DNA of 64,000 nt, from NCBI GenBank assembly GCA_039725955.1, contig CP091034.1:1116001-1180000 (forward strand). Direction: 5' to 3'. The position numbers and the translations under genes were made by a program. This stretch comes from Sinorhizobium sp. B11. Its GTDB lineage: Bacteria; Pseudomonadota; Alphaproteobacteria; Rhizobiales; Rhizobiaceae. How positions within the stretch are numbered: position 1 is the first letter of the stretch; the number at the start of each line of letters is the position of its first letter. Shown in pieces: positions 35,572-45,193 of this stretch. The notes under the pieces are model-generated. The model saw only the letters and a list, made by a program, of their open reading frames with translations, was not told where the DNA came from and did not search any database.

Positions 35572-38500
35572 CTATTCGGCGGCCATCGCCTGTGGTTCCT
35601 CTGCGACGTGCTCCTCCGTCTTCCCGCGGCTGAGCAAGCGGTGGAGGAAATTCCCGAAGCGATCCATCTCGACGAAGATGACCGGGGTGATGAACAGCGT
35701 CAGCATCTGCGAAACGATGAGACCGCCGACGACGGCAATGCCGAGCGGCTGGCGCAATTCCGAGCTCGCACCCGTGCCGAGCGCGATCGGCAGGGCGCCG
35801 AGCAGGGCGCAGAAGGTCGTCATCATGATCGGGCGGAAGCGTCGCACGCAGGCCTCGTGGATCGCCGCCGTCGCCTTCTCGCCCGTCGTTCGCATGGTCT
35901 CGACAGCCACGTCGATCATCATGATCGCGTTCTTCTTGACGATGCCGATCAGCATCAGCAGGCCGATCAGGGCAATGATCGAAAGATCGAAGCCCATGAT
36001 CTTCAGCGCCAGCAGCGCGCCGAAGGCCGCCGCCGGCAGGCCCGACAGGATGGTCAGCGGGTGGATGAAGCTTTCATAGAGCACCCCGAGCACGACATAG
36101 ATGGTCAGCACCGCTGCCAGGATCAGATAGGGCGTATTGCCCTGCGATTGCTGGAAGATCTCTGCCGTTCCGCCATAGGACGTAAAGACGTCGGCCGGCA
36201 TGTTGAGATCCTTCTTAATCTGGTCGATCCGGGCCGTCGCGTCGCTGAGCGATACGCCCTCCGGCAGGTTGAAGGAAACGGTGGTCGAGACGAGCTGGCC
36301 CGTCTGGTTGATGGTGACCGGCCCGAGCGTGCGCTCGACATGCGCGAAGTTCGACAGCGGCACCAGGCTGCCATTGGAAGAGGCGACGCGGATTTCAGAG
36401 AGCTTCTGGTCGTCCCAGGGTTTGCTCGTGTCATATTCGACGATGACGTCGTAGCTGTCGCCGGTCGACTGGATTTCCGCAGCCGCAAAGCCGCTGAAGG
36501 ATTCCTGCAGCGTCGTGCGCAGCGCGTCATTGTCGATCCCGTAGGCGGCTGCCCGCTCGGTGTCGATAACGATATTGGCCTGCAGGGCATTGTTCTGCGC
36601 ATCCGAGGTCACGTCCGTGAACAGGCGGTCGCCGCGCATGGCCTGCTGGATCTTGCCGGCCCACAGATTGGTCTGGTCGGCGTTCAGCGCCTGGATGACC
36701 AGCTGATATTGGCTGGCGGTCTGGCGCCCCCCGAAGCGCAGGCTCTGGTTGGGCGTCACGAAGGCCTGCAGGCCGGGGATCTTGTTGATCGCCGTTCGCA
36801 GTTCGCGCAGCGTCTGCTCAAGCGGTTCACGCTGATCCTTGTCCTTCAGTTCGACGAACATCGAGCCGTTGTTCTGGGGCTTGTTGGGGTTGCCGCCGAC
36901 GGTCGACATGACGTGATTGACCGCCGGGTTCGCCTTGACGACGGCCGCGGCCTGTTGCTGCAGGGCTTCCATCGCCGAATAGGAAATATCCTGCCGGGCC
37001 TGGGTACTGATCGTCAGGCGCCCGATATCCTCCTGCGGGAAGAAGCTCGTCGGCAGCGTCATGAAGAAATAGACGGTCAGCGCGACGGAAGCGAGGAAGA
37101 CTCCAAGGATGAAGGGCCGGTGGCGAAGGCACCAGCCGACCGCATTGTCGTAACCGCGCAGCGTCCGCTCGAAACCGGCATCGAAGATGCGGATGAGCAG
37201 TGGCGGACGGCTGTGATTGTTGGAAAGGCGCGAACCGAGCATCGGCGTGACCGTCAGCGAGACGATCGCCGAAGCGATGATGGCGATCGCAACAACCATG
37301 CCGAATTCGTTGAACACGCGGCCGACGACACCGCCCATCAACAGGATCGGGATGAAGACCGCGATCAGCGACACCGACATGGAGATGATGGTGTAGCTGA
37401 CTTCGCCGGCACCCTTGATCGCCGCCTCGCGCACCGGCATGCCTTCCTCGACATGGCGCAGGATGTTTTCGAGCATGACGATCGCGTCGTCGACGACGAG
37501 ACCCACCGCGAGCGTCAGCCCGAGCAGCGAGATGTTGTCGATACTGTAGCCGAGCACATACATCATGCCGAAGGTCGAGATCAGCGACAGCGGAACGGCA
37601 AGGCCCGGAATGATCGTTGCCGTCGCATGGCCCGTGAAGAGATAGATGACGAGAACGACGAGGCCGATCGTCAGGAGCAGCGTGAACTTCACGTCGGCGA
37701 TGGCATCGCGGATCGGCTTTGCGGCATCGTTCATGATGACCGTGTTGACCGATGGCGGGATTTCGGCGTGAAGCTGCGGCAGCTTGGCGTTGATCGCATC
37801 GACGACGTCGACGGTGTTGGCATCCGGCTGGCGCTGGATGGCCAGGATAATGCCGCGCTGGCCGTCATACCAGCTGCCTGTATACTGGTTCTCGACGCTG
37901 TCCTGGACATCGGCGATATCGCCGAGATGGATCGGCGCGCCGTTCGGATTGGCGATGACGAGCGAGCGGAACTGCTCGGCATTGGTACGCTGCGTATTGG
38001 CCGTGATCGTCATGGCCTGCGAATTGTTCTGCAGCGTGCCCACCGGCTGTTGGCTGTTGGCAGCCGCAAGCGCCTTGTTGACGGTGTCGATGCCGATGCC
38101 GCGAGTAAGTAGCTTGTTGGGATCGACCTCGACGCGCACGGCATAGGTCTGCGCACCGAAGACACTGACCTGGGCAACACCCGGAAGCGTCGACAGCGAC
38201 GGCGAGATGATGTCTTCGGCGATCTCGTCAAGCTTGCTGCGCGGCATGGTATTGCTTTGCACCGAAAGCAGCATGATTGGCGCATCGGCCGGGTTCGTCT
38301 TGCGGTAGCTCGGCGGCGTCGTCATGTTGTCGGGCAGCTGCCGCGTCGCATGCGAAATGGCCGCCTGCACGTCGGCGGCGGCCGCATCGATATCGCGGTT
38401 CAGGTCGAATTGCAGCACGATACTGGTGCTGCCGAGCGAACTCGACGCGCTGATCTCGCTGATGCCGGGGATCGTCTCGAACTGCTTGATCAGAGGGGTC

Positions 38501-38688
38501 GCGACCGAAGTCGCCATCGTCTGCGGCGAGGCGCCGCTCAGCTGCGCCGAGACGTTGATGGTCGGAAAGTCGACCTGCGGCAGAGCCGCGACCGGCACGC
38601 GCTGGTAGCCCGCAAGACCCGCGAGAATGACGCCGATCGCAAGCAGGGTCGTCGCGACCGGTCGCTGAATACAGAAATTCGGGATCAT
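35572..38688 (-). CDS. RND multidrug efflux permease (MdtB/MdtC-like)
   Basis: 1038-residue inner-membrane proton antiporter with two repeats of six transmembrane helices and two large periplasmic loops. The TM4 proton-relay motif LAVGLVVDDAIVMLEN is intact. The start MIPNFCIQRPVATTLLAIGVIL and the second-half FGALLALKIMGFDLSIIALIGLLMLIGIVKKNAIMMID are typical of hydrophobe/amphiphile efflux pumps. It forms a tripartite pump with the adaptor encoded just upstream (ATGA overlap); no outer-membrane channel is in the window, so a TolC encoded elsewhere is presumably used. Substrates unknown. Confidence 0.93.
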   Translation of the reverse strand: MIPNFCIQRPVATTLLAIGVILAGLAGYQRVPVAALPQVDFPTINVSAQLSGASPQTMATSVATPLIKQFETIPGISEISASSSLGSTSIVLQFDLNRDIDAAAADVQAAISHATRQLPDNMTTPPSYRKTNPADAPIMLLSVQSNTMPRSKLDEIAEDIISPSLSTLPGVAQVSVFGAQTYAVRVEVDPNKLLTRGIGIDTVNKALAAANSQQPVGTLQNNSQAMTITANTQRTNAEQFRSLVIANPNGAPIHLGDIADVQDSVENQYTGSWYDGQRGIILAIQRQPDANTVDVVDAINAKLPQLHAEIPPSVNTVIMNDAAKPIRDAIADVKFTLLLTIGLVVLVIYLFTGHATATIIPGLAVPLSLISTFGMMYVLGYSIDNISLLGLTLAVGLVVDDAIVMLENILRHVEEGMPVREAAIKGAGEVSYTIISMSVSLIAVFIPILLMGGVVGRVFNEFGMVVAIAIIASAIVSLTVTPMLGSRLSNNHSRPPLLIRIFDAGFERTLRGYDNAVGWCLRHRPFILGVFLASVALTVYFFMTLPTSFFPQEDIGRLTISTQARQDISYSAMEALQQQAAAVVKANPAVNHVMSTVGGNPNKPQNNGSMFVELKDKDQREPLEQTLRELRTAINKIPGLQAFVTPNQSLRFGGRQTASQYQLVIQALNADQTNLWAGKIQQAMRGDRLFTDVTSDAQNNALQANIVIDTERAAAYGIDNDALRTTLQESFSGFAAAEIQSTGDSYDVIVEYDTSKPWDDQKLSEIRVASSNGSLVPLSNFAHVERTLGPVTINQTGQLVSTTVSFNLPEGVSLSDATARIDQIKKDLNMPADVFTSYGGTAEIFQQSQGNTPYLILAAVLTIYVVLGVLYESFIHPLTILSGLPAAAFGALLALKIMGFDLSIIALIGLLMLIGIVKKNAIMMIDVAVETMRTTGEKATAAIHEACVRRFRPIMMTTFCALLGALPIALGTGASSELRQPLGIAVVGGLIVSQMLTLFITPVIFVEMDRFGNFLHRLLSRGKTEEHVAEEPQAMAAE

Positions 38689-39998
38689 TGCTCAGTCCCC
38701 ACCGCGATCGTTTCGGCCTGCTGCTGTTGCCGAGGCGCGTCGGCGGAAGCGACGTTCAGGGTCTTGTCGTCGAATTGCTCGCTGACCGCCTGCTGGTCGT
38801 TGAGCTGGCCCTGGCCTTCGACGACCACGTGGTCGCCCTCCGAAAGGCCGGATGCGATGGCCGTGAAGCCGCCGTTGGCACGGGCGACGGTAACGGGCGT
38901 CAGATGCGATTTGCCGTCCTTGGCCACGAAGGCAAAGAAGCCGTCGGGGCCGGGGCTGACGGCAACCGTCGGCACGACCACCTGCTGCTCGTCATTGTTG
39001 AAATGCACGATGATATTGATCGACTGGCCGGGCCACAGCGCACCCGAGGCGTTTTCGAACTTCGCCTTGGCAAGGATCGTGCCCGATGCCGTGTCTACCG
39101 TGTTGTCGTAAAAGCTGATCTCGCCCTTGCGCACTCTTCCCTTGGTGGAATTGGGCGCCGTGCTGACTTCGACCGGACCGACGGCCAGCGCTTTCTTCAG
39201 TTCACGCAGGTAACGCTCCTGCAGGTGGAACTTCACATAGATCGGATCGTATTTGGCGATGGTGACGATGGCCGCACCGGCATTGACGAAGGCACCCTTG
39301 CTGGGAGCAATATCGCCGAGCCTGCCATCGAAAGGCGCGCGAATATCGGTATGCTCGAGGATAACCTGGTCCGAAGCGAGCGTGGCCTTGTCGGCTTCGA
39401 CGGTTGCGGCAGCGGTATCGCGGGCGGCTCTCGCCTGGTCGAGGCTCTGTTGCGTGCCGGCCTTCTGGTTGAAGAGGTCCTGCGCCCTTGTCAGCGCCGT
39501 CTCGGATTCTGCGAGCGTCGCTGCATCACGCACGATCATCGCATTGTCCTTGTCGACGGCAGCCTTGGCCGTCCGGTCGTCCAGTTTGGCGATCAGGTCG
39601 CCCTCCTTGACCGTGGCGCCGTCATTGGCCTCGATGCTGACGATGAGGCCCTGTTCCTGGGCGGCAATCGTCGTATTGTCGTCGGCATCTGCCCAGCCGG
39701 TTGCCGTGACGTCGGTGGGCAAAGCGGCCTTCACGGCTGCTACGGTCTTGACCATTGTGGGACCGTTTGCGCCGCGCCGGCGCCCACCGCCCTGTTGTTG
39801 ACCACCCTGCTGTCCGCCGCCGCTCTGGGCCTGGTCGGCCTGAGCCTGCTGATGATTGCCGTTCTGGCTCCCGTCGGGCTTCTTGATGAACTGTGACAGA
39901 TAAGGAATATCAGAAGCGTAGGGGATCTTGTTCCCGAACTGCCAGAAGCCAACAGCGGCCACGGCTACAATGCTGACGGTGATCCAAAATTTCTTCAT
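38685..39998 (-). CDS. RND efflux periplasmic adaptor (membrane fusion protein)
   Basis: 437 residues. One N-terminal helix anchors the protein, followed by a Gln/Gly-rich low-complexity stretch (about residues 50-80), the biotinyl-lipoyl halves (IVSIEANDGATVKEGDLIAKLDD and DIRAPFDGRLG) around a helical hairpin, a beta-barrel and a membrane-proximal domain. The frame is open to 40100, but MKKFWITVSIV at 39998 is the signal-anchor start. It links the RND permease to an outer-membrane channel and is first in the operon. Confidence 0.92.
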   Translation of the reverse strand: MKKFWITVSIVAVAAVGFWQFGNKIPYASDIPYLSQFIKKPDGSQNGNHQQAQADQAQSGGGQQGGQQQGGGRRRGANGPTMVKTVAAVKAALPTDVTATGWADADDNTTIAAQEQGLIVSIEANDGATVKEGDLIAKLDDRTAKAAVDKDNAMIVRDAATLAESETALTRAQDLFNQKAGTQQSLDQARAARDTAAATVEADKATLASDQVILEHTDIRAPFDGRLGDIAPSKGAFVNAGAAIVTIAKYDPIYVKFHLQERYLRELKKALAVGPVEVSTAPNSTKGRVRKGEISFYDNTVDTASGTILAKAKFENASGALWPGQSINIIVHFNNDEQQVVVPTVAVSPGPDGFFAFVAKDGKSHLTPVTVARANGGFTAIASGLSEGDHVVVEGQGQLNDQQAVSEQFDDKTLNVASADAPRQQQQAETIAVGTEQ

Positions 39999-40152
39999 AA
40001 GCGAAACCGGTTTTGTTGGGCAGATTGCGTGATTTTCTACGGTGATTGAGCCGCCTATATTGCGGCGCAAAAAAGACATAATCACCCCGGCAATGATCAC
40101 TAAGCAGTTATAACGGCTTAAATTTTCGTAATGAACATTCCGTAATATTCAA

Positions 40153-40170
40153 ACTATACTAATATATAGT
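40153..40170. promoter_or_regulatory. AT-rich palindrome ACTATA-N6-TATAGT
   Basis: Lies in the 296-bp region between the divergent efflux operon and the phosphotransferase gene, close to TTCGTAAT repeats at about 40127-40146. It could be an operator for the pump. No regulator gene is adjacent. Confidence 0.3.
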
Positions 40171-40294
40171 CGTTTAGGCAGCGTTCTCCGCCTTGGCGAG
40201 CTGCCAGCGCAGGCTGTACCGGCGAAACACTATTTGGTCCGCATTGCAGGTTTTTGCGCGGGATGGAACCTGGGAAATGCGGAGGCAGACTGTC

Positions 40295-41173
40295 ATGGCC
40301 GAGTTGAACGCCGGTGATTTTCGCGAGCTTATCACCAACATCTTTCCGGAGTTGACGGGCTCCGTTTTCAAGCTCGCGACGAAGGGCTGGGATTCGACGG
40401 CCATCGATGTCGATGACCGTCTGATCTTCAAGTTTCCGCGCAATCCGGCCGCCGAGAGGGCGCTGATCAGGGAAGCCGCTCTTCTCGGCATCATCAGGCC
40501 GTCGCTGTCGATGGCGGTTCCCGATATGCGCATTCATGACGGCCCTCCGATTTTCTCCAGCCATGCCAAGATCCAGGGCGAACACCTCATCACCGACGAT
40601 TACGAGCTTCTGCCGGATGTGGCCCGCCAGCGCCTCGGCGACGATCTCGCCCGCTTCTATGCCGAACTGCATGATCTCGATGACGACCGCATGCGCGCGC
40701 TCGGCGCCGGTCCGATCCTGCGCTGGCAATCGCCTGATAAGGTGCAGGAAATGGCGCTGCCGTTGTTGTCGACCGAACTCGCCAGCTATGCAGAGAAAGT
40801 CATCTGGGATTTCCAGGCTTTGCCGCCGGATCCTTGCGGGGTCACTTACGGCTTCTTCGATGGCCATGGCTGGAATATGGCCTTCGACCATGCCGAGGGC
40901 AGGTTGAACGGCCTCTATGATTTCGCCGATTCAGGCTTCGGCCCGCTGCATCAGGAATTCATCTATTCGAACTTCATCTCGCCCGATCTGACATCACGCA
41001 TCGTCTCTGGCTACGAGACGTTGACGGGCCGCCGGCTGGACCACCGGCGCATTGCCATTCTCACCGGTTTCCACCGCCTGTCCGAGTTGGCCGAACTTGC
41101 AGACGATCCCACCTATGTCGGCACGAAAATCGACAGCGTAGCGGCATGGGCCGCTGCGGACCGTGCCGGATGA
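40295..41173 (+). CDS. Aminoglycoside phosphotransferase-fold protein
   Basis: 292-residue kinase-fold protein of the APH/choline-kinase superfamily. ATP-lobe features include DDRLIFKFPRNPAAERALIREAALLG. The catalytic region reads YGFFDGHGWNMAF, where the usual HGD is altered to FDGHGWN, then LYDFADSGFGPLHQEF for the metal-binding DxD-like loop. ATG 40295 has GGAGG nine bases upstream. These proteins phosphorylate small molecules, not only antibiotics; the substrate is unknown, and the modified catalytic loop makes resistance function unproven. Confidence 0.8.
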   Translation: MAELNAGDFRELITNIFPELTGSVFKLATKGWDSTAIDVDDRLIFKFPRNPAAERALIREAALLGIIRPSLSMAVPDMRIHDGPPIFSSHAKIQGEHLITDDYELLPDVARQRLGDDLARFYAELHDLDDDRMRALGAGPILRWQSPDKVQEMALPLLSTELASYAEKVIWDFQALPPDPCGVTYGFFDGHGWNMAFDHAEGRLNGLYDFADSGFGPLHQEFIYSNFISPDLTSRIVSGYETLTGRRLDHRRIAILTGFHRLSELAELADDPTYVGTKIDSVAAWAAADRAG

Positions 41174-41183
41174 GGGGCAGGGG

Positions 41184-41972
41184 TCAGAGGGAGCGCGCAG
41201 CACCTCCGTCACAGCGGATCAGCGAACCGGTGATGTAGCTCGCCGGCTGGCTGCAGAGGAAGGCCGCCGTTGCGGCAAATTCTTCGACCTTGCCGTACCG
41301 CCCGACCGGGATACGCGCCTCCTTCTCCACGCGAATCTGCTCGACGCTCTTGCCGGTCCGTTTGGCCGCAGCTCCGTCGAGATCGTCGAGCCGTGCTGTG
41401 AGGATGCTGCCGGGCAGAAGCATGTTCGTGGTGATGCCATGGCCGGCGACTTCCGATGCCAGCGTCTTGCTCCAGCCGGCAAGGGCCGGGCGCAGCGTGT
41501 TCGACAGGGCGAGGTTGGCGATCGGCTCGATCACTCCCGACGAGGCAACCGTCAGGATGCGGCCCCAGCCCTGCGCCTTCATGCCGGGCAGCAGCGCATT
41601 GGTGAGCGTGATGACGCGCGCGACCATGGAGAGGAAATAGGTTTCGAGCTTCTCCGGCGTCATGTCCTCGGTCGTGCCGGGCGTCGGGCCGCCGGTATTG
41701 TTGACGAGGATATCGAGCCCGCCGAATTTCTCCTGCAAGGCACCCGTAACGGTCTGGACGAAATTGTCATCCGCAAGGTCGGCCCAGATCCAGTCGGCCT
41801 TGCCATTGCGCTGCCCGTTGATCGCCTTGCAATTGGCTTCCAGCTGCTCGCCGCTGCGCCCGCAGAGAAGAACATTTGCCCCTTCCTGCGCCAGCGCCTT
41901 GGCGATGCCGAGCCCGAGACCGCGTGAGGAGGCGAGTACGAGTGCGCGTTTGCCCTTGATGCCGAGATCCAT
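41184..41972 (-). CDS. Atypical short-chain dehydrogenase/reductase lacking the catalytic tyrosine
   Basis: 262-residue Rossmann-fold protein. The dinucleotide site LASSRGLGLGIAKAL, NNTGG and the C-terminal YITGSLIRCDGGAARSL show the SDR family. After the catalytic-serine region (VASSGVIEPIANLALSN) the YxxxK pair is missing: SNTLR stands where Tyr and Lys are expected. This matches the BKR-like subgroup of SDR proteins with degenerate active sites. ATG 41972 follows GGAGGA directly. It is convergent with the phosphotransferase gene (10-base gap). Enzymatic activity is doubtful. Confidence 0.85.
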   Translation of the reverse strand: MDLGIKGKRALVLASSRGLGLGIAKALAQEGANVLLCGRSGEQLEANCKAINGQRNGKADWIWADLADDNFVQTVTGALQEKFGGLDILVNNTGGPTPGTTEDMTPEKLETYFLSMVARVITLTNALLPGMKAQGWGRILTVASSGVIEPIANLALSNTLRPALAGWSKTLASEVAGHGITTNMLLPGSILTARLDDLDGAAAKRTGKSVEQIRVEKEARIPVGRYGKVEEFAATAAFLCSQPASYITGSLIRCDGGAARSL

Positions 41973-42226
41973 GATTTCCTCCATTTCCGGTGGCCCATCT
42001 ATAGGGCGCAAGTCCCGTGAAAGAAAAGGACGAAGAGCGCTTTACGGGTACTCCAATAATTGACGTTAACGTAAGCGTTATATAATCTTCTGTGCGGATG
42101 AACGTCATTGTGCGAATTGGAGGATTGGCTGTCGCTTCCCGGCTCGACAATGTTTTCCGGTTTTGACAAGAGAATACCCCATAATGGGGATGAACGGTCG
42201 CGAGACGGCCGAGTGGAGACGGATGG

Positions 42227-43891
42227 ATGACCGAAATGACCGAGCTGCCGGAACGCGAAAGCATGGAATTCGACGTGGTGATCGTCGGCGCCGGTCCGGC
42301 CGGCCTTTCGGCCGCCATTCGCTTGAAGCAGATCGATCCGGAACTCTCGGTCGTCGTGCTGGAGAAGGGCGCTGAAGTCGGCGCCCATATCCTCTCCGGC
42401 GCCGTCGTCGACCCTGTCGGCATCGACCGCCTGCTGCCCGGCTGGCGCAGCGAAAGCGACCATCCTTTCAAGACCGAAGTCAAGGACGACCACTTCCTGC
42501 TGCTCGGCCCCGCCGGCTCCATCCGCCTGCCGAACATCATGATGCCGCCGCTGATGAGCAATCACGGCAATTACATCGTATCGCTTGGGCTTGTCTGTCG
42601 TTGGCTGGCGACTAAGGCGGAAGAACTCGGCGTCGAGATCTATCCGGGCTTTGCCGCCACCGAGGTGCTCTACAACGACGAGGGCGCCGTCATCGGCGTC
42701 GCGACCGGCGACATGGGCATCGAGAAGAATGGCGAGCCCGGCCCGAGCTACGCGCGCGGCATGGCGCTCATGGGCAAATATGTGCTGATCGGCGAAGGTG
42801 TGCGCGGTTCGCTCGCCAAGCAGCTGATCGCCAAGTTCGACCTGCAGAAGGATCGCGAGCCCCAGAAATTCGGCATCGGCATCAAGGAACTCTGGGAGGT
42901 CAAGCCGGAGAACCATCGCCGCGGCCTTGTCCAGCATTCCTTTGGCTGGCCGCTCGGCATGTCGACCGGTGGCGGCTCCTTCCTCTATCACCTCGAAGAC
43001 AATCTCGTCGCCGTCGGCTTCGTCATCCATCTCAACTACAAGAACCCCTGGCTCTACCCCTTCGAGGAATTCCAGCGCTTCAAGACGCATCCGGCGATCC
43101 GCGGCACGTTCGAGGGCGGCAAGCGCCTCTCCTATGGCGCGCGCGCCATCACCGAAGGCGGATACCAGTCGGTGCCGAAGCTCTCCTTCCCGGGCGGTGC
43201 TCTGATCGGCTGTTCGGCAGGCTTCGTCAACGTGCCGCGCATCAAGGGCAGCCACAATGCGGTGCTCTCGGGCATGATAGCCGCCGACCGCATCGCCGCG
43301 GCGATTGCCGCCGGCCGAGCCAATGACGAAGTGGTCGAGATCGAAAACGACTGGCGCAAGAGCGATATCGGCAAGGACCTGAAGCGCGTGCGCAACGTCA
43401 AGCCGCTCTGGTCGAAGTTCGGCACGGCCCTCGGTGTCGCACTCGGTGGTCTCGACATGTGGACCAACCAGCTCTTCGGCTTCTCCTTCTTCGGCACGCT
43501 CGGTCACGGCAAGACCGATGCAGCCTCGCTGGAACCGGCGTCACAGCACAAGAAGATCGACTATCCGAAGCCCGACGGTGTGCTCACCTTCGACCGTCTC
43601 TCCTCCGTCTTCCTGTCGAACACCAATCACGAGGAAGATCAGCCGGTCCATCTTCAGGTCAAGGACATGGCGCTGCAGAAATCGTCCGAATTCGGCATCT
43701 ACGGCGGTCCGTCGACACGCTACTGTCCGGCCGGCGTCTACGAATGGGTGGAGAAGGACGGCGAAGAGACTTTCGTCATCAACGCCCAGAACTGCGTGCA
43801 CTGCAAGACCTGCGATATCAAGGATCCCAACCAGAACATCAACTGGGTGCCGCCGCAGGGCGGCGAGGGGCCCGTCTATCCAAACATGTGA
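42227..43891 (+). CDS. etfQO: Electron transfer flavoprotein-ubiquinone oxidoreductase
   Basis: 554-residue inner-membrane-associated enzyme that passes electrons from ETF (fatty acid and amino acid dehydrogenases) to ubiquinone. N-terminal FAD site DVVIVGAGPAGLSAAIRL, a central quinone-binding region, and a C-terminal [4Fe-4S] ferredoxin-like domain with cysteines in YCPAGVYEW and NCVHCKTCDIKDP, ending PEGG-type GGEGPVYPNM. ATG 42227 is the start of the homologous region. Length is normal. It stands alone, with a perfect hairpin after it. Confidence 0.95.
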   Translation: MTEMTELPERESMEFDVVIVGAGPAGLSAAIRLKQIDPELSVVVLEKGAEVGAHILSGAVVDPVGIDRLLPGWRSESDHPFKTEVKDDHFLLLGPAGSIRLPNIMMPPLMSNHGNYIVSLGLVCRWLATKAEELGVEIYPGFAATEVLYNDEGAVIGVATGDMGIEKNGEPGPSYARGMALMGKYVLIGEGVRGSLAKQLIAKFDLQKDREPQKFGIGIKELWEVKPENHRRGLVQHSFGWPLGMSTGGGSFLYHLEDNLVAVGFVIHLNYKNPWLYPFEEFQRFKTHPAIRGTFEGGKRLSYGARAITEGGYQSVPKLSFPGGALIGCSAGFVNVPRIKGSHNAVLSGMIAADRIAAAIAAGRANDEVVEIENDWRKSDIGKDLKRVRNVKPLWSKFGTALGVALGGLDMWTNQLFGFSFFGTLGHGKTDAASLEPASQHKKIDYPKPDGVLTFDRLSSVFLSNTNHEEDQPVHLQVKDMALQKSSEFGIYGGPSTRYCPAGVYEWVEKDGEETFVINAQNCVHCKTCDIKDPNQNINWVPPQGGEGPVYPNM

Positions 43892-43904
43892 TGCCGGTCG
43901 GTTG

Positions 43905-43930
43905 TTCGGCGCCGTAAATGCGGCGCCGAA
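43905..43930 (+). terminator. Hairpin after etfQO
   Basis: TTCGGCGCCG-taaatg-CGGCGCCGAA, perfect 10-bp stem 13 bases past the stop; no T-run. Confidence 0.6.
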
Positions 43931-44117
43931 GTGCTCCTGGAAAAAGCGTGCCGCTGATCAATATCGCGGGTGAATAGTATTGACGCCTCAGCCGAGTAAC
44001 GCGCGCCCTATACCTGATAACACATTCGTTATCACTTTGCGCCGGGCCTATTTAGCATTTCATTAACCATAATCTCCTTAGCTTGCGACATCTTCTTGAC
44101 GCACTAAGGACATGTTC

Positions 44118-44738
44118 ATGACGATCTCGCGCCGGGGCTTCCTGATCGCTCTTCCCCTCTTTGTCGCCGGTTGCTCCTCGACCACTCTGAACAGCCAGAC
44201 GAATTATGCCGCACTTCCCGATGAGAAATTTCCGCTGAGGCAGGTGCCGATCGATCAGATCAAACCGGAGCTTCGCCGCACCGAAGTCGCCTATGAGGGC
44301 AGCTATGCGCCGGGAACCGTCGTCGTCGATACACCGGCGCGGCGCGCCTATTATATCCTCGGCGACGGCAGGGCGATGCGTTATGGCGTCGGTGTCGGTC
44401 GCGAGGGTCTGGCCCTTGCCGGCAACGCCTATGTCGGCCGCAAGGCGGAATGGCCGAGCTGGACGCCGACGGAGAACATGCAGCGCCGTGAGGAGCGATA
44501 CCGCAAGCTCGCCGGCGGCATGCCGGGCGGCCCGAACAATCCGCTCGGTGCGCGCGCCATGTATCTCTATCGCGGCGGTGGTGACACGCATTTCCGCATC
44601 CACGGCACCAACCAGCCGCAATCGATCGGTCTTGCCATGTCGAGCGGCTGCATCCGCATGATGAACCACGACGTCATCGATCTTTACAATCGCGTCGAAG
44701 TCGGCGCCAGGGTCGTTGTCATCCAGGCGACGGCTTGA
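44118..44738 (+). CDS. L,D-transpeptidase (YkuD family)
   Basis: 206-residue exported protein. The N-terminus MTISRRGFLIALPLFVAGCSS combines a twin-arginine-like SRRGFL start with a lipobox (VAGC). The YkuD catalytic region is complete: FRIHGTNQPQSIGLAMSSGCIRMMNHDVIDLY, with catalytic Cys in SSGC and His in IHGT. ATG 44118 is chosen over 44112 because AAGGA is seven bases upstream. These enzymes make 3-3 crosslinks in peptidoglycan or attach outer-membrane proteins to it. Monocistronic. Confidence 0.93.
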   Translation: MTISRRGFLIALPLFVAGCSSTTLNSQTNYAALPDEKFPLRQVPIDQIKPELRRTEVAYEGSYAPGTVVVDTPARRAYYILGDGRAMRYGVGVGREGLALAGNAYVGRKAEWPSWTPTENMQRREERYRKLAGGMPGGPNNPLGARAMYLYRGGGDTHFRIHGTNQPQSIGLAMSSGCIRMMNHDVIDLYNRVEVGARVVVIQATA

Positions 44739-44867
44739 GCATTGGTTGCCCCGGGAAAGCAACGCGGTGCTATTGGAGATCAAGGCGAGCGTCATCGATA
44801 GAAGTGAATTGACGGACGAGGCAAGTGCGCTCAATCTCCTGCTGTCTATTCAGGAGGGGAGAGCGAA

Positions 44868-45098
44868 ATGCGCAGTATAAGTCTAGTAACTTCTATTGTG
44901 GTTATTTCTGCATTTGCCAGTACTCTGCCTGCGTTGGCGGCGATCAAGACTGTTACACAGAGGCCGACAATTCAGTCATTGCCGGCTGGGCATGCCGTGC
45001 TCTTTAATAATGGTCAGTGTCCTTCAGGGCAGATTGCCAAATTCGTCCACAAAGAAAAGTCGGGTCAACTTAAAAAATCCTGCGTTCATTCGAACTGA
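44868..45098 (+). CDS. Small exported protein (76 residues)
   Basis: A clear signal peptide (residues 1-24, ending ALA) precedes a 52-residue mature part with two cysteines (GQCPSG, SCVHSN) that could form a disulfide, and the segment LPAGHAVLFNN. GGAGGGGAGAG precedes ATG 44868, and a strong terminator lies 46 bases after the stop, so it is a real gene. It resembles other small periplasmic proteins of rhizobia that I cannot name with certainty. Confidence 0.75.
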   Translation: MRSISLVTSIVVISAFASTLPALAAIKTVTQRPTIQSLPAGHAVLFNNGQCPSGQIAKFVHKEKSGQLKKSCVHSN

Positions 45099-45143
45099 AG
45101 AACATCAGTCGATCAAGCCGGTATAAGGTGATTGAGGCGCCCG

Positions 45144-45177
45144 AAAGCCGCCGCAGCGGATCGCTGTCGGCGGCTTT
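45144..45177 (+). terminator. Terminator between convergent genes
   Basis: AAAGCCGCCG and CGGCGGCTTT form a perfect 10-bp stem followed by TGTTTTG. It serves the 76-residue gene and possibly also the convergent DMT gene. Confidence 0.82.
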
Positions 45178-45193
45178 TGTTTTGGGCGAATGT

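Noticed and set aside
35608-38112. 834-codon open frame antisense to the RND permease
   Set aside because: Composition is Arg/Asp/His-rich with no recognisable domain, and the other strand is a complete efflux permease.
40295-41173. Aminoglycoside resistance gene
   Set aside because: The fold fits but the catalytic loop is altered and most family members act on other metabolites, so resistance is not claimed.
41999-43507. 502-codon minus-strand frame opposite etfQO
   Set aside because: Acidic shadow of the ETF-QO gene; no domain.
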